DNA of 64,000 nucleotides from Lytechinus pictus (GCF_037042905.1 NC_087247.1:59047920-59111919); one strand, 5' to 3'. Shown: positions 58,201 to 62,790, numbered from the stretch's first letter. Notes: a model not told the origin generated them from the sequence alone. Program-made: numbers and translations.

Positions 58201-61200
58201 TCCACCACCCCCCCCCCCCAAAAAAAAAAACAATGATAAAATCTACTCCAAGAAAATAACGTACATTACAATAAGTTGACCCTTACATGCCATAAGAACA
58301 AAATATTATTTGTAAATAAAGAGGCTTTAATAGGGAAAAATTATAATTTGTATATTTTGCATTATAATTTGCATTATTCCTATGTATTAAAGATCGCATG
58401 CTGGATCTGTAATGAAAATTATAAGTCAGAAAAAATTGAACCAGTGGGATTCGAACCTGCCATCTACTACTTTCCGGGCAGTGACTAAACCACCAGGTAA
58501 TTCTGGTTCACAAATCACGATGTACTGGAATTCAAATACCCCCGATCCTCTTCTTTTAGACTCATTAATATGCAAATGCAGTCTGCCGGGGACAAATGAG
58601 CATGCGATGTTAAACACATAGGAGTAATGCCGAAAATTTGTTTACAAATTAAAATATTTTTCATTTTGGAAAGTACGAAACAACAAGTGCCACAAAGACA
58701 ACAATTTTACGAATATGTTAATACAGATTATATTATTCATAATATATTTCTTAGCATAGTGGTAATCTATATATAGGGAAAGATTAGTAGAAATACCTTA
58801 ATCTGTAGAGTTGGTTTATTCCTATTTTGAAGGAAAGCCATATTCTCCATCGAATCAAACTTCCAACCAAAATCATATAGTAATAAAAATAATGTAAAGC
58901 AGTATTTTTTTCTCTTTACCTACTTTACAGAAAATGGAATTGTTCCGGTGACGTTCTTCATATTTCAGACCAGTAAGTTGTTCATTAGTCCAGACCAACC
59001 TTACGATCTCGGTGGTGGTCGTCGATTAGCAGTCGGTACCAGGATTATATCAGCGACCGTAGAGGGTGCTGTCATTGAAGGTTTGCCACGAGGAGGTGAA
59101 ATTGAGACAACCTTTCTTGAGCTGAATGTGAGTTTGTCTGATTTTACAGACTTTTCAGCGAATCAGCGACCTTTATTCAACCTTTAATCATTTCATGAAA
59201 TTTTTGCTCATGTATTATCACTGTCGATCTTGGCACACATTTTATTTTCTTAACTTTATTCGTTAGTTATTCGAGTGTCAGCCTTTTATAGATTAACAAA
59301 TTATGTATTAAGTAGTAACATATGTTTTGATATAATCAAAGTTATCAATTCATCACCCCTTCCGATTAAGGGATTTATCATGGATCCACTTTCTTATGTA
59401 ATAAGTCAGAACATCAATATCCTCATTAGCTTTGTTTATGGAGAACGCTTTTAACAGATTTCTCAAATCTATTTTTGTAAGTTGATCAATAAACATTTCT
59501 TGAAAAAAACAACCTGTGGATACAACCTTACTTTAATTTTGTGAATTCCTTTATACAGGTGACTAGAGAAAATGAGATGATAGATAATAGGACGTGTGTA
59601 TTCTGGGACAAAATTGACCAAGTTGGGAGATGGTCATCTGAAGGATGTCGACGAGAAGACAACCCAGAGGATAATAGAATAAGATGTCTTTGTGATCACC
59701 TTACAAGCTTTGCTGTTCTACTGGTATAAACCCATTTCCCATTTTTATATATTTATATTTAATGGAAAGTAAATATTCAGATCGATAGATATACAATCCG
59801 GCGACTTGGGTCGTAGACCGTCGCAACAGCCCAGTGGTTGTTTTTCTTTCTTCAAGAGAACTAACGTTGAATTGGAATTGAAGTATTTGCAGTATTGGAA
59901 ACTAATTTTCAAAAATCATAGCATTACGTAATCGAATGTAACACTAGTCCAAATAACTTGAAGTATTATTGTGAAGAGATATGACTGAAAATAGATGCAA
60001 ACATTGCTAAATAAATAAATAAAAAATCGCTATGGCATGATGATGTGGAATGGCTAACTCATTCGATGATTTTTTTAATTTGATTTTCTTAACTATTTGT
60101 TTCGAATTCCCAGGGTGAAATAGGTCCGAAAGAATAATCCTTCCTCCTATTTTCCAATACTCTCCAATTTTCACACACTTCCAATATTTCTCTAATGTAC
60201 CTCAAATTAATTATGTGTCCTTTTCAATCTTATTAACCCACATGGTGAAACTACCACACTTTGGGAATTAATGCCATGGAGGGGACCAAACATGATCGTA
60301 ATTATCCGATATTCATTGTTCCCAAATTTTGGTACGATATGGAAAACTTCAAAATTCTTATATGCGATAATATTTCAAAGGCCCTTCCAAAAAAAGTGAT
60401 TAGAATTAGCGGAGGTCGAGTCAGGACCCATTGATGAGAGTGATTTTGACATCTTATACAAGTGATTTCATGGTCCACTCCCACTATTTATCATTTACAG
60501 GAGTTTATTTTGTACATAGAACGCAAACGTGAAACTAAATTCAAATTGTAACATGATTTTATCATGGTCGGCGACACGGGGTCCACCCTCGAATTTCGAA
60601 GTTTGTACTACAGTACCCTATGGCTATGATTGAGGGTCTTCTCGCCCCCATAAAGTGACAAGATATCGTTGAATAATTATGGTACTCATAGTATGATTAT
60701 GATACTGATATATACTGACCCTTTATTCAAAAGCTGATTTATTAATACTTAATAACACTTTTCAATATCATTAACAGAAAATTGCGATCAAAGCAACCTC
60801 AACGGATCCTAATTAACCTCTGCGTTGCCCTCCTCGGACTTTATCTCGTTTTCATCATCGGTATCGACCGTCGTTATCCAACCGGGGGCTGCGTCGTTGT
60901 CGGATTCCTCATTCATTTCTTTCTGCTATCGTCAGTGTCGTGGATGTTGGTGGAAGCTATTAATATGTACCTTCTTTTCGTCAAGGTCTTAAACGCTTCT
61001 GTGTCTCGATTTATGCTCAAGGCATCTCTTTGTTCTTATGGTAAGTGTCGTTTATATAAAGGCCTCACCTCTGTTAAGGTGTAAGATTTTTTACTATGTG
61101 GATGTTTTGTCGTGGTACTGAGGATTAGGTCTGATCATTTTTGTCAAATTCTTCGTACTCAACAGTCTCCATTAATTTGTTTTTAATTTCTTCCCTTTCC

Positions 61201-62654
61201 TCCTTTTTTATTTTTCTTGTATTTCTCATTTTTATCACTTTTCTTTTTGTTCACATTCGCCCTCCTCTTATTCTTGTTCTTCTTTTCTTAATCATTATTA
61301 TCTTCTTACCCTTCTTGTGTTATTTTCTCTCTTTTAACATCATAAGACTTGAACATGTTCAAAAGGAAACTGAATATTATGTGAGCCGATGTAACTTAGA
61401 ATAAATTATCATTGCTATTGTTAGAAGTGATTAAGAAGATAATCATGCATGACAAATACGAATGTACATTGCAAAAACTATCACATATTACCTCAAAGAG
61501 ATTTCTTAAACAATCATCACAATAATTTTATATTAAAAAACAGAAAAGACGATATTCTGGAAATGCCAATAAATATTCGGCAACACACCAAGGATCGGCA
61601 ACGTTTCGATTTTTATCTGTATCAATTAATATCGTATTGTAGTATTAATATTACAGTTCTTTTATAAATAGTATATAATAACCATTATCATATTCCATGT
61701 TGACAGGTTTACCTCTTCTCGTCTGCATTGTAACAGTGGCAGTTGATAGTTCTTTATACCTTGGAGATGGAACATAGTAAGTTGATTGGCGCTTTTCATT
61801 CTTTTCAAAGTTTCTATTTTTAGGAATATCAAAACTATCGAATAATGATCATGCTAAATTACATAATAACAATTAGACAATTCTATATGAATTCAAACAA
61901 TATTCACAAACACATGGCGATATTAAATTGTCAACATAAAGAACAGTACGAGTAGTTACTTGGATAACAGATTTATTCCCTCTGGATTCCAATATTCAAA
62001 TAGATTTGATGTATCATAGATTGAAGAGAATTAATCATAGAAAGATACATCTTCAGTGAATTTTTTTCCTGAGCACGTTGCATATTTCTTGTCTTTTGTT
62101 TGTCACTCAATAGTTGCTTCGTCAAACCAGGTCCAGCTTTATATTACGGTGTCTTACTCCTCGTAGCTCTCTTACTCGCTACTAACTTCATCATATTTGG
62201 TCTCGTCATGCAACGTTTGTCATGTCGCAAGTCCGTTGCTGCCCACAAGACCAATCAAGCCAGTCGCGGTGAGACGTGGAAACGAGTCCAGAACGCTGTC
62301 GCCATCTCTGTTCTCCTCGGGTTAACGTGGTTGTTTGGTTTCCTCGCCATCGGTGGTGCTCGACTCATCTTTAATATTCTTTTCCTGGTCTTCAATTCCC
62401 TCCAAGGGTTCTTTGTGTTCCTCATGTTCTGTGTCCGACAAAAGGAAGTACGTGAGCAATGGGTTCGATGGCTGCATTGTCAGTTCGGTGATGTTAAGCC
62501 TGGTCAACGTCGCAGTGATGATTTCGTTCAGGCTAAGTACAAAAAGACAGAATCACAAGAGGGTCGGACGTCCTTGGCAACATCAAATAGCCAAGGTATT
62601 CAACTATCCAGCGGGGGTACACTAAGTACCAATGCCTCCAGCATCACCACATAA
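21136..62654 (+). CDS. Adhesion G-protein-coupled receptor gene, 20 exons seen (gene-level entry)
   Basis: Exons: 21136-21258, 24607-24767, 29408-29569, 31043-31212, 44561-44599, 44822-44976, 46097-46298, 47991-48055, 49999-50268, 51772-51872, 52447-52732, 54030-54143, 54842-54969, 55405-55551, 57276-57675, 58931-59127, 59559-59723, 60778-61040, 61707-61776, 62114-62654. All junctions are AG/GT and neighbouring phases match, except across the gap where TM1 should be. Domain order is LDL-A, unknown region, Ig, Ig, SEA, hormone-receptor-like, GAIN, GPS, TM2-TM7, cytoplasmic tail. SEA with Ig resembles vertebrate ADGRF receptors. The hormone-receptor-like module and the TM sequence (ILINLCVALL, SLQGFF) resemble the ADGRG group. 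Exact class is therefore open. The first exon seen starts in phase 1, so at least one 5' exon with the signal peptide is missing. The ligand is unknown. Confidence 0.85.
21531..23265. repeat. Tandem array B inside inverted termini, about 155-bp unit, ten copies
   Basis: The left border TTTTTGTCTCGCCCACC and the right border GTGGGCGAGACACAAAA are inverted repeats. Between them about ten units of the array-A sequence follow (AACCAAACTTGG near 21646, 21786, 21942, 22099, 22255, 22413, 22558, 22714, 22872 and 23029). Most units hold AGGTCA half-sites one base apart. It lies in the intron after the LDL-A exon. Confidence 0.8.
23656..24210. mobile_element. Inverted-repeat element built of TAACCCCGTACTATAGG hairpins
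   Basis: The outer ends ATACCCTTTTTACAC and GTGTAAAAAGGGTAT are perfect inverted repeats. Inside are two hairpins of 64 nt (23684-23747 and 23914-23977), each with 30-bp arms and a 4-nt loop (TGCC and its complement GGCA). Further TACGGGGTTA copies follow at 24040-24185. There is no ORF. It is likely a non-autonomous DNA transposon. Confidence 0.8.
24607..24767 (+). CDS. Adhesion GPCR exon: extracellular region of unknown fold, part 1
   Basis: Phase 1 start, phase 0 end. The sequence has two early cysteines (DDCNQTV..., SDCSVERSGG) and then an alternating aromatic/hydrophobic pattern ending FDIPLFDSDSPIWIDR. It reads straight on into 29408-29569. I do not recognise the domain. The beta-strand-like pattern would fit a jelly-roll or similar sandwich, which is only a guess. 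Confidence 0.75.
25240..25325. repeat. (TA)n/(TG)n microsatellite
   Basis: A run of about 20 AT dinucleotides is followed by TG repeats with interrupting GAGGG, in the intron between 24767 and 29408. Confidence 0.9.
26523..28961 (+). mobile_element. CTCGC-family element, long copy with an internal insertion
   Basis: It starts CATAGGCGGATCCAGGGGGG and ends GGATCCGCCCCTG. A C run, a purine-rich block (26575-26690), and many CTCGC...GCTCGCA cores spaced about 130-170 bp follow (26714, 27030, 28440, 28550 and others). TGCAT occurs at both borders and may be target DNA. At about 27600-28080 it is interrupted by units of the 48571-type AAGGTCAAAGG array. Confidence 0.75.
27600..28080. repeat. GGTCAAAGG tandem array fragment inside the CTCGC element
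   Basis: Two to three units with TCACATGACTAAAGGTCAAAGG-type sequence, GGTCAATGAACTTTGG and CATAAAACTTGGACATA. The right edge reads ATGATGCAGACCGCCAGAGG, close to the right end of the element at 48571-49541. The fragment appears to have inserted into the CTCGC element. Confidence 0.7.
29096..29386. mobile_element. Small hAT-like inverted-repeat element (probable)
   Basis: The left end CACTGGCGGATCCACA and the right end TGGATATGCCCCTG are imperfect inverted termini. The flanks ATTTCACA and CTTTCACG agree in six of eight positions, which would be an aged 8-bp duplication. The interior is rich in GTTTAAAC-type palindromes. It lies just before the exon at 29408. Confidence 0.5.
29408..29569 (+). 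CDS. Adhesion GPCR exon: extracellular region of unknown fold, part 2
   Basis: Phase 0 at both ends, 54 codons, clean TTTATTTAG acceptor and GTAAGT donor. It contains three N-x-S/T sequons (NLT, NLS, NRT) and hydrophobic strands such as WFMLRLSSVNFNLS. No cysteines. It continues the unknown region. Confidence 0.85.
29890..30985. mobile_element. Palindromic repeat made of TTCGTTAATCCGAA-type units
   Basis: The left part (29893-29998) and the right part (30755-30985) hold many TTCGTTAATCCGAA and TTCGGAATAACGAACC units in inverted orientation. Further in, TGGCGAAGCCTGGAAAA (30007) pairs with TTTTCCCGGCTTCGCCA (30719). This nested symmetry suggests a non-autonomous inverted-repeat element of about 1.1 kb. 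It has no credible ORF. Confidence 0.6.
31043..31212 (+). CDS. Adhesion GPCR exon: extracellular region of unknown fold, part 3
   Basis: Phase 0 start and phase 2 end. It encodes DVGRQVEKKFRVPLEVNQ, then a strand-rich stretch FEVVLTYVIDAQ and ends in LEFV. It has one sequon and no cysteine. The following intron is 13.3 kb and packed with transposons. Confidence 0.85.
31428..32044 (-). pseudogene. LINE ORF2 C-terminal fragment
   Basis: The minus-strand frame at 31428-31808 reads HNYDTRSSSRYHFPQTRT, then SFKRTCK near the end, the usual C-terminal signature of CR1/Jockey-type LINE polyproteins (HNYxTR..., GPxxWNxL). The sequence upstream on the minus strand is interrupted at 32044 by the hAT-like element. 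Confidence 0.75.
32045..35020. mobile_element. hAT-like non-autonomous element with 8-bp target duplication
   Basis: GTTGATAA occurs directly outside both ends (32037-32044 and 35021-35028). The ends CAGTGTTGTAGTGCC and GGCCTTGAATACAATACTG are imperfect inverted termini beginning CAGT. Subterminal regions at both ends are packed with GCCTTGGCCTT motifs in direct and inverted form (32060-32220 and 34870-35010), a typical place for transposase binding. There is no transposase ORF in about 3 kb. It splits the minus-strand LINE. The inner part includes a diverged CTCGC stretch. Confidence 0.8.
33600..34560 (+). repeat. Diverged CTCGC-family copy inside the hAT-like element
   Basis: CTCGC-type cores with more substitutions (33890, 33985, 34100 and 34213) between C runs at about 33631 and 34532. 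Clear termini are lacking, so this is an old copy or part of the host element. Confidence 0.55.
35159..35850 (-). pseudogene. LINE reverse transcriptase fragment
   Basis: Minus-strand 35159-35488 encodes RCGVPKGSILGPLLF, then the catalytic RFADDTSVF, that is RT motifs B and C with the two aspartates kept. Upstream on the minus strand, in a different frame, come HQYGFRPGHPTSSA and a LDxSKAF-like motif A with an in-frame stop. The reading frame is broken. Confidence 0.8.
36287..37917 (+). mobile_element. CTCGC-family element inserted in the LINE
   Basis: It starts CATAGGCGGATCCAGGGGGC and ends GGATCTGCACCTG. The order of parts is the same as in the copy at 26523: GGATCC terminus, purine-rich stretch, CTCGC...GCTCGC units (36472, 36693, 37370, 37490, 37595 and others), C run, terminus. 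LINE sequence lies on both sides. The flanks are AT-rich (AATTTA and AATTAA), so the duplication is not certain. Confidence 0.75.
38457..38612 (-). repeat. LTR of the gypsy element, 3' copy in element orientation
   Basis: 156 bp, TG...CA ends, two differences to 43347-43502 (a G/C change within CGTATAGT(G/C)GAG-type sequence and a G/T change in AAGTTT(G/T)TAGCG). Confidence 0.9.
39035..42988 (-). CDS. Gag-pol polyprotein of the gypsy element, 1317 aa
   Basis: Domains in order: gag to about residue 170; two zinc-knuckle-like motifs at 199-235 (CKFCNRVHEMKKESC and CKACSKPNHF); aspartic protease with FQLDSGATVNLL near 286; reverse transcriptase with LPFGLKVSSE and VADDIIIWG near 570; RNase H with IQTDASSTGVGA and FTDHKPLE near 714-780; integrase with an HHCC zinc region at about 929-967 and catalytic D, D and E at about 992, 1046 and 1082. 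All catalytic residues that I can check are present. VADD replaces the common YVDD, as in several animal gypsy lineages. About 30 residues of the gag N-terminus lie upstream in another frame (see findings). It copies the element through an RNA intermediate and integrates it. Confidence 0.9.
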   Translation of the reverse strand: MWSQQWENYSILTNLSQQPDRYQTALLLHSVGPECLRVYDGMKFATEADSIKCSVIMDKFNTHFLGESREFFERFKFNQRNQESGESIEQYVTVLRMMSKTCGFCDCMKDKLLVDRVLLGVRDDRMRELLISRSDLDLTTAIDVCTAVEATSVQMKALSQKNEDIHKVGQRHFPKSGRKKYSTQKPKDLQKGKSEVKKCKFCNRVHEMKKESCPAWGQKCKACSKPNHFKGSSVCKTRNVHHVGDDDYSSSAESISFVQINAVDMDKEPIICNMLINNQRVPFQLDSGATVNLLPQKYLKEEDVVQSANIRLSMWNKATTQAIGKCKVITRNPATGKKYKVEYIVVKEDLPPLLSKTAGEKMQLITVHYDSLELVRNIVPEDVAEIIPDQYPDVFSSSSIGTLPGSPVHLTVTDDAMPTVCPARIIPESLKGKVKDALDDLQAKDIIEEVSSPTDWVNQMAVVQKKSGKVRVCLDPRPLNIVLKREHYPLPVLDDILPQLSDATVFSICDLKDGYLHCKLDEESSLLTTFATPWGRYRWKRLPFGLKVSSEIFQKRLHQALDGLSGVRCVADDIIIWGNSDAEHDARLHCLLKRCQAVGIVLNKDKCQFRLKEITFLGHIVSSSGLKPDPSKVEAILNMTDPSCKDDIHRLRGMVNYLSRYLPKLSDVMKPLNDLTHNNSAWTWDSNHDKAFKVLKEMLVQAPVLAFYDHSKPLEIQTDASSTGVGAVMLQNGRPIAYASRMLSDAESRYSVIEKEMLGIVFALEKWNQYTYGREIAVFTDHKPLESICKKHLDRAPKRLQGLLLRALAYDIQVRYLKGKDNVLADALSRASLPYESGQHDLEVVNAVNHLALPDDKIAEIKRQTANDPTLCQLKDTILEGWPDHKSQLPQSLTPYFGFRDELSVSDDLIFKGERLVVPKQVRHKMKEELHRGHNGVESTLRRARDHLYWPGMSKEIKEFIQTCATCQENSSSQPAQPLMSHHIIDRPWAKIGLDLFHHSNDTYLIMICYYSNYFEIEKLQRTTAPAVIKKLKHQFGRYGVPEIIVSDNGPPFSSNEFAEFAKKLGVKHNTISPYNSKANGKAESAVKTAKRLLTRCKDTGDDVDLALLNIRNTPTQGIQSSPVQRFMGRRTRTLLPTSTRLLAPDRNPQADLERLKESQKRQAKYFNRDTRKLKDLSPGAVVRVKPFNNNKKWKKAVILKKLDDRSYEVRCEGQVLRRNREHLRATSEPQDVHDTGPALFNWRRSDGNPQPGVPTTERHSSYTRTQMTQNADINSPEKSRDPNLNTSETEPTNPASLRRSRRQRREPLKMRDFVTF
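43347..43502 (-). repeat. LTR of the gypsy element, 5' copy in element orientation
   Basis: 156 bp, TG...CA ends, beside the gag start. It should hold the promoter of the element. Confidence 0.9.
43624..44215. mobile_element. Inverted-repeat element with TTAA ends, 592 bp
   Basis: TTAA-AGGAGAATGAAAC on the left and GTTTCATTCTCCT-TTAA on the right. Inverted similarity also continues inward (GATCCTCCCATTGGCAATGCG at 43773 and its complement near 44050). TTAA targets are typical of piggyBac-type transposases; a TA-type reading is also possible. No ORF. Confidence 0.7.
44561..44599 (+). CDS. Adhesion GPCR small exon (39 bp)
   Basis: Phase 2 at both ends fits the exons on either side. It encodes FLDEYQAPDRVQ. 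The acceptor CCAACTCAG is good. The donor GG|GTGGTG is weak, and a better-looking GTTAGT eight bases later would break the frame to the next exon. It is the least certain exon of the gene. Confidence 0.5.
44822..44976 (+). CDS. Adhesion GPCR exon: cysteine-bearing region before the Ig domains
   Basis: Phase 2 start, phase 1 end, GTAAG donor. It encodes YADPGGFPACFNLLGSPC and then a basic stretch ending MYGKCI with four cysteines in all. I do not recognise the domain. It directly precedes the first Ig exon. Confidence 0.8.
45206..45356. mobile_element. Small inverted-repeat element with CAGGGGCCGCGGAA ends
   Basis: Left end CAGGGGCCGCGGAACG and right end CTTCCGCGGCCCTTG are inverted. CAGAT lies directly outside both ends (45201-45205 and 45357-45361). 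A G run and a C run lie just inside. 151 bp, no ORF. Confidence 0.65.
45549..45800 (-). repeat. tRNA-derived SINE-like fragment (possible)
   Basis: The minus strand contains GGGTTCAAATCCCA, a good pol III B box, at about 45648-45661. About 60 bases upstream of it (near 45715-45722) is GTGGCCATCAAGG, a possible A box remnant. No tRNA fold was confirmed. Confidence 0.35.
46097..46298 (+). CDS. Adhesion GPCR exon: Ig domain 1, first part
   Basis: Phase 1 start, phase 2 end. It encodes APEILAISGNQTGYPGDVVF and then ISCTTFGRPQPVV with the first Ig cysteine; the usual tryptophan is replaced by V-S-F. The upstream open frame to 45904 is intron: the AG acceptor at 46095-46096 follows a long T-rich stretch. 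The domain ends in the next exon. Confidence 0.85.
46328..46935. mobile_element. Inverted-repeat element with TTAATAAAGG ends, 608 bp
   Basis: TTAATAAAGGACAAGTCCA on the left and TGGACTTGACCTTTATTAA on the right are inverted. Subterminal blocks such as AATAAGAAAGTTATGACATT (46430) also return as complements (46815). It lies in the intron that splits Ig domain 1. No ORF. Confidence 0.75.
47991..48055 (+). CDS. Adhesion GPCR exon: Ig domain 1, last part
   Basis: Phase 2 start, phase 1 end. It encodes TFTCIAENIAGRVTSTVQVT, the F/G strand region of an I-set Ig domain with the second cysteine. The split of an Ig fold by an intron at this place is common. Confidence 0.85.
48083..48105. repeat. Solo left terminus of the GTCTCACCTGCAT element
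   Basis: TTTTTGTCTCACCTGCATGA is the same left end as at 48571 but is not followed by the array. It may be a deleted copy. Confidence 0.5.
48571..49541. repeat. Tandem array C between inverted GTCTCACCTGCAT termini
   Basis: Left TTTTTGTCTCACCTGCAT and right ATGCAGGTGAGAC are exact inverted repeats over 13 bp. A GGC/GAC trinucleotide run follows at 48615-48667. About five units of 160-190 bp come next, with ACATGACCAAGGTCAAAGG, GGTCAATGAACTTTGG and TTCATGAAACTTGG. It lies in the intron before Ig domain 2. Confidence 0.8.
49999..50268 (+). CDS. Adhesion GPCR exon: Ig domain 2
   Basis: Phase 1 at both ends, so a whole Ig domain in one exon. Key residues: YDIPCP (first Cys), LLWWRI (core Trp), VEDMGYYYCEG (D-x-G-x-Y-x-C with the second Cys), then a G strand ending TTPVLLDVE. 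The ORF runs on past the donor at 50269, which is GTAAGG. Confidence 0.9.
50561..50770. mobile_element. hAT-type MITE, 210 bp, 8-bp target duplication
   Basis: TTCATGAG lies directly outside both ends (50553-50560 and 50771-50778). Termini CATTAGCGTACCTACGG and CCTAGGTACGCCACTG are imperfect inverted repeats. A G run of about 16 follows the left end, and CTTTTTTTTTTGCTTGTCAA-like units repeat inside. No ORF of its own. Confidence 0.85.
50874..51746. repeat. Inverted GGAAAGTGGGGTAAAACG borders around an intron segment
   Basis: GGGGAAAGTGGGGTAAAACG on the left and CGTTTTACCCCCACTTTCCC on the right are inverted. The right side holds an extra GGTCCGTTTTACCCC copy. This could be one element of about 870 bp or two separate fragments. 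The right border is only about 25 bp before the SEA exon. Confidence 0.55.
51772..51872 (+). CDS. Adhesion GPCR exon: SEA domain, first part
   Basis: Phase 1 start, phase 0 end. It encodes RVAFSVAFEGEFVDYGIPEV, the first strand and helix region of a SEA domain, joined to 52447. Acceptor TCGTTTCAG and donor GTGAGT are good. Confidence 0.8.
52447..52732 (+). CDS. Adhesion GPCR exon: SEA domain, second part with cleavage-type motif
   Basis: Phase 0 start, phase 1 end. The stretch TRNGSTIVDYIINVDSS has the G-S-x-[VI]-V pattern and following strand of self-cleaving SEA domains (Gly and Ser codons at 52552-52557). Two further sequons follow. Cleavage there is an inference from the motif. Confidence 0.8.
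52733..54029 (+). other. Intron, no coding or clear repeat
   Basis: AT-rich. A pair of inverted AGTGAATTTTCC and GAGAATTCACTCT blocks at 53334 and 53419 may be a small repeat relic. No exon signals with coding sense. Confidence 0.5.
54030..54143 (+). CDS. Adhesion GPCR exon: hormone-receptor-like module, first part
   Basis: Phase 1 at both ends. It encodes GAFGTLTFPTTPLDQTADSQ and then ERCNEY. The pattern (G-x-L-x-F-P-x-T, then a Cys) resembles the HormR/HRM region of ADGRG6-like receptors before the GAIN domain. The module name is an inference from pattern and position. Confidence 0.75.
54842..54969 (+). CDS. Adhesion GPCR exon: hormone-receptor-like module, second part
   Basis: Phase 1 start, phase 0 end. 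It encodes PVPRARRTCRGDFLSPALWD and then DPVLLDCF, matching the A-x-R-x-C...W-x-x-P-x-L-x-x-C signature of HRM modules, and then enters GAIN helix 1 (TNEVLNNIAR). Confidence 0.8.
55405..55551 (+). CDS. Adhesion GPCR exon: GAIN subdomain A
   Basis: Phase 0 at both ends, 49 codons. Helical content with GIRAISIALQKIVDVMDPST fits the helical part of GAIN. The donor is G|GTATAT. Confidence 0.85.
55712..57010 (-). pseudogene. 5'-truncated L1/Tx1-like LINE fragment
   Basis: On the minus strand, 56690-57010 encodes a zinc-binding RT C-terminus with REFQYKILHNILYTKKYLY and CSFCSKEEETYDHIFFSC. 56480-56669 encodes NHIIILIKYMILKNSRNTK and a basic helix typical of the L1/Tx1 ORF2 end. The polymerase part is absent. 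It lies inside the intron between the two GAIN exons. TGATAAC near both ends (about 55697 and 57009) might be the duplication, with low certainty. Confidence 0.7.
57276..57675 (+). CDS. Adhesion GPCR exon: GAIN domain, main part
   Basis: Phase 0 start, phase 1 end, 133 codons. It encodes VTNNTLQIVDNVLGAPD, a helical stretch APTRILDFLEQQITLFQT, then strand-rich LTIVGSSIAVVALQLPE and VYFNLDDIPKATVDAAIFLP. This is the typical helix-to-sandwich transition of GAIN. The donor G|GTGGGA is followed within three codons by a stop, so the splice is needed. Confidence 0.9.
58438..58509 (-). repeat. tRNA-like sequence (pseudogene or SINE head), 72 nt
   Basis: Minus strand: GAACCAG at one end and CTGGTTC at the other form a perfect 7-bp acceptor-like stem. 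A box-like TGGTGGTTTAGT and B box GGTTCGAATCC lie at the right distance for pol III. The T-stem pairs poorly and no CCA-proximal normal tRNA features are convincing, so it is more likely a tRNA-derived SINE piece than a working tRNA. Confidence 0.5.
58931..59127 (+). CDS. Adhesion GPCR exon: GAIN subdomain B
   Basis: Phase 1 start, phase 0 end. It encodes IVPVTFFIFQTSKLFIS, RRLAVGTRIISATVEGAVIE and ETTFLELN, the conserved beta-sandwich that leads to the GPS. Acceptor TACTTTACAG, donor GTGAGT. Confidence 0.9.
59559..59723 (+). CDS. Adhesion GPCR exon: GPS motif with intact cleavage site
   Basis: Phase 0 at both ends. It has the full GPS cysteine and tryptophan pattern (CVFWD, RWSSEGC, RCLCDHLTSFAVLL). 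The cleavage triad H-L-T is intact, with the scissile bond between codons 59700-59702 and 59703-59705. After family knowledge, self-cleavage yields a tethered agonist starting TSFAVLL. The next exon should encode TM1. Confidence 0.95.
59724..60777 (+). other. Intron in which the TM1 exon is expected but not seen
   Basis: A phase 0 to phase 2 exon of roughly 95-110 bp coding for TM1 is needed between the GPS and TM2 exons. I read all three + frames here and found no hydrophobic stretch of about 22 residues bordered by AG and GT. Confidence 0.6.
60778..61040 (+). CDS. Adhesion GPCR exon: TM2 and TM3
   Basis: Phase 2 start, phase 1 end. After RKLRSKQ-type intracellular loop residues (the first R codon is split), ILINLCVALLGLYLVFIIG is TM2. 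GGCVVVGFLIHFFLLSSVSW is TM3 with its conserved Cys and the S-x-x-W motif, followed by MLVEAINMYLLFVKVL. Confidence 0.95.
61707..61776 (+). CDS. Adhesion GPCR exon: TM4
   Basis: Phase 1 start, phase 2 end. It encodes GLPLLVCIVTVAVDSSLYLG, the G-x-P-x-x-x-V pattern of class B2 TM4, then DGTY leading to the conserved extracellular-loop cysteine in the next exon. Confidence 0.9.
62114..62654 (+). CDS. Adhesion GPCR last exon: TM5-TM7 and cytoplasmic tail
   Basis: Phase 2 start. YCFV carries the loop-2 cysteine that pairs with TM3. YYGVLLLVALLLATNFIIFG is TM5, AISVLLGLTWLFGFLAIGG is TM6 with the GLTW motif, and NILFLVFNSLQGFFVFLMFC is TM7. The tail of about 66 residues is basic, then Ser/Thr-rich, and ends NASSITT at the stop at 62652-62654. 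Confidence 0.95.
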
Positions 62655-62784
62655 TAATTTCCATGATTTTAAGAAGCCTGCCAGGATTCTTTTTTACTAA
62701 AGTAGACAATGTCCTTGCATATTATGTATTGGCATTTAAAACTATTTTAATTATTGATTATAGAGTACAGATATAATTGTATGA

Positions 62785-62790
62785 AATAAA
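62785..62790 (+). terminator. Candidate polyadenylation signal AATAAA
   Basis: AATAAA lies 131 bases after the stop codon of the receptor. Another AATAAA lies at 63165-63170. Either could end the transcript. Confidence 0.5.

Noticed and set aside
60491-60560. Candidate TM1 exon after TTTACAG at 60500
   Set aside because: The frame is short, charged and soon stops, with no hydrophobic segment of TM length.
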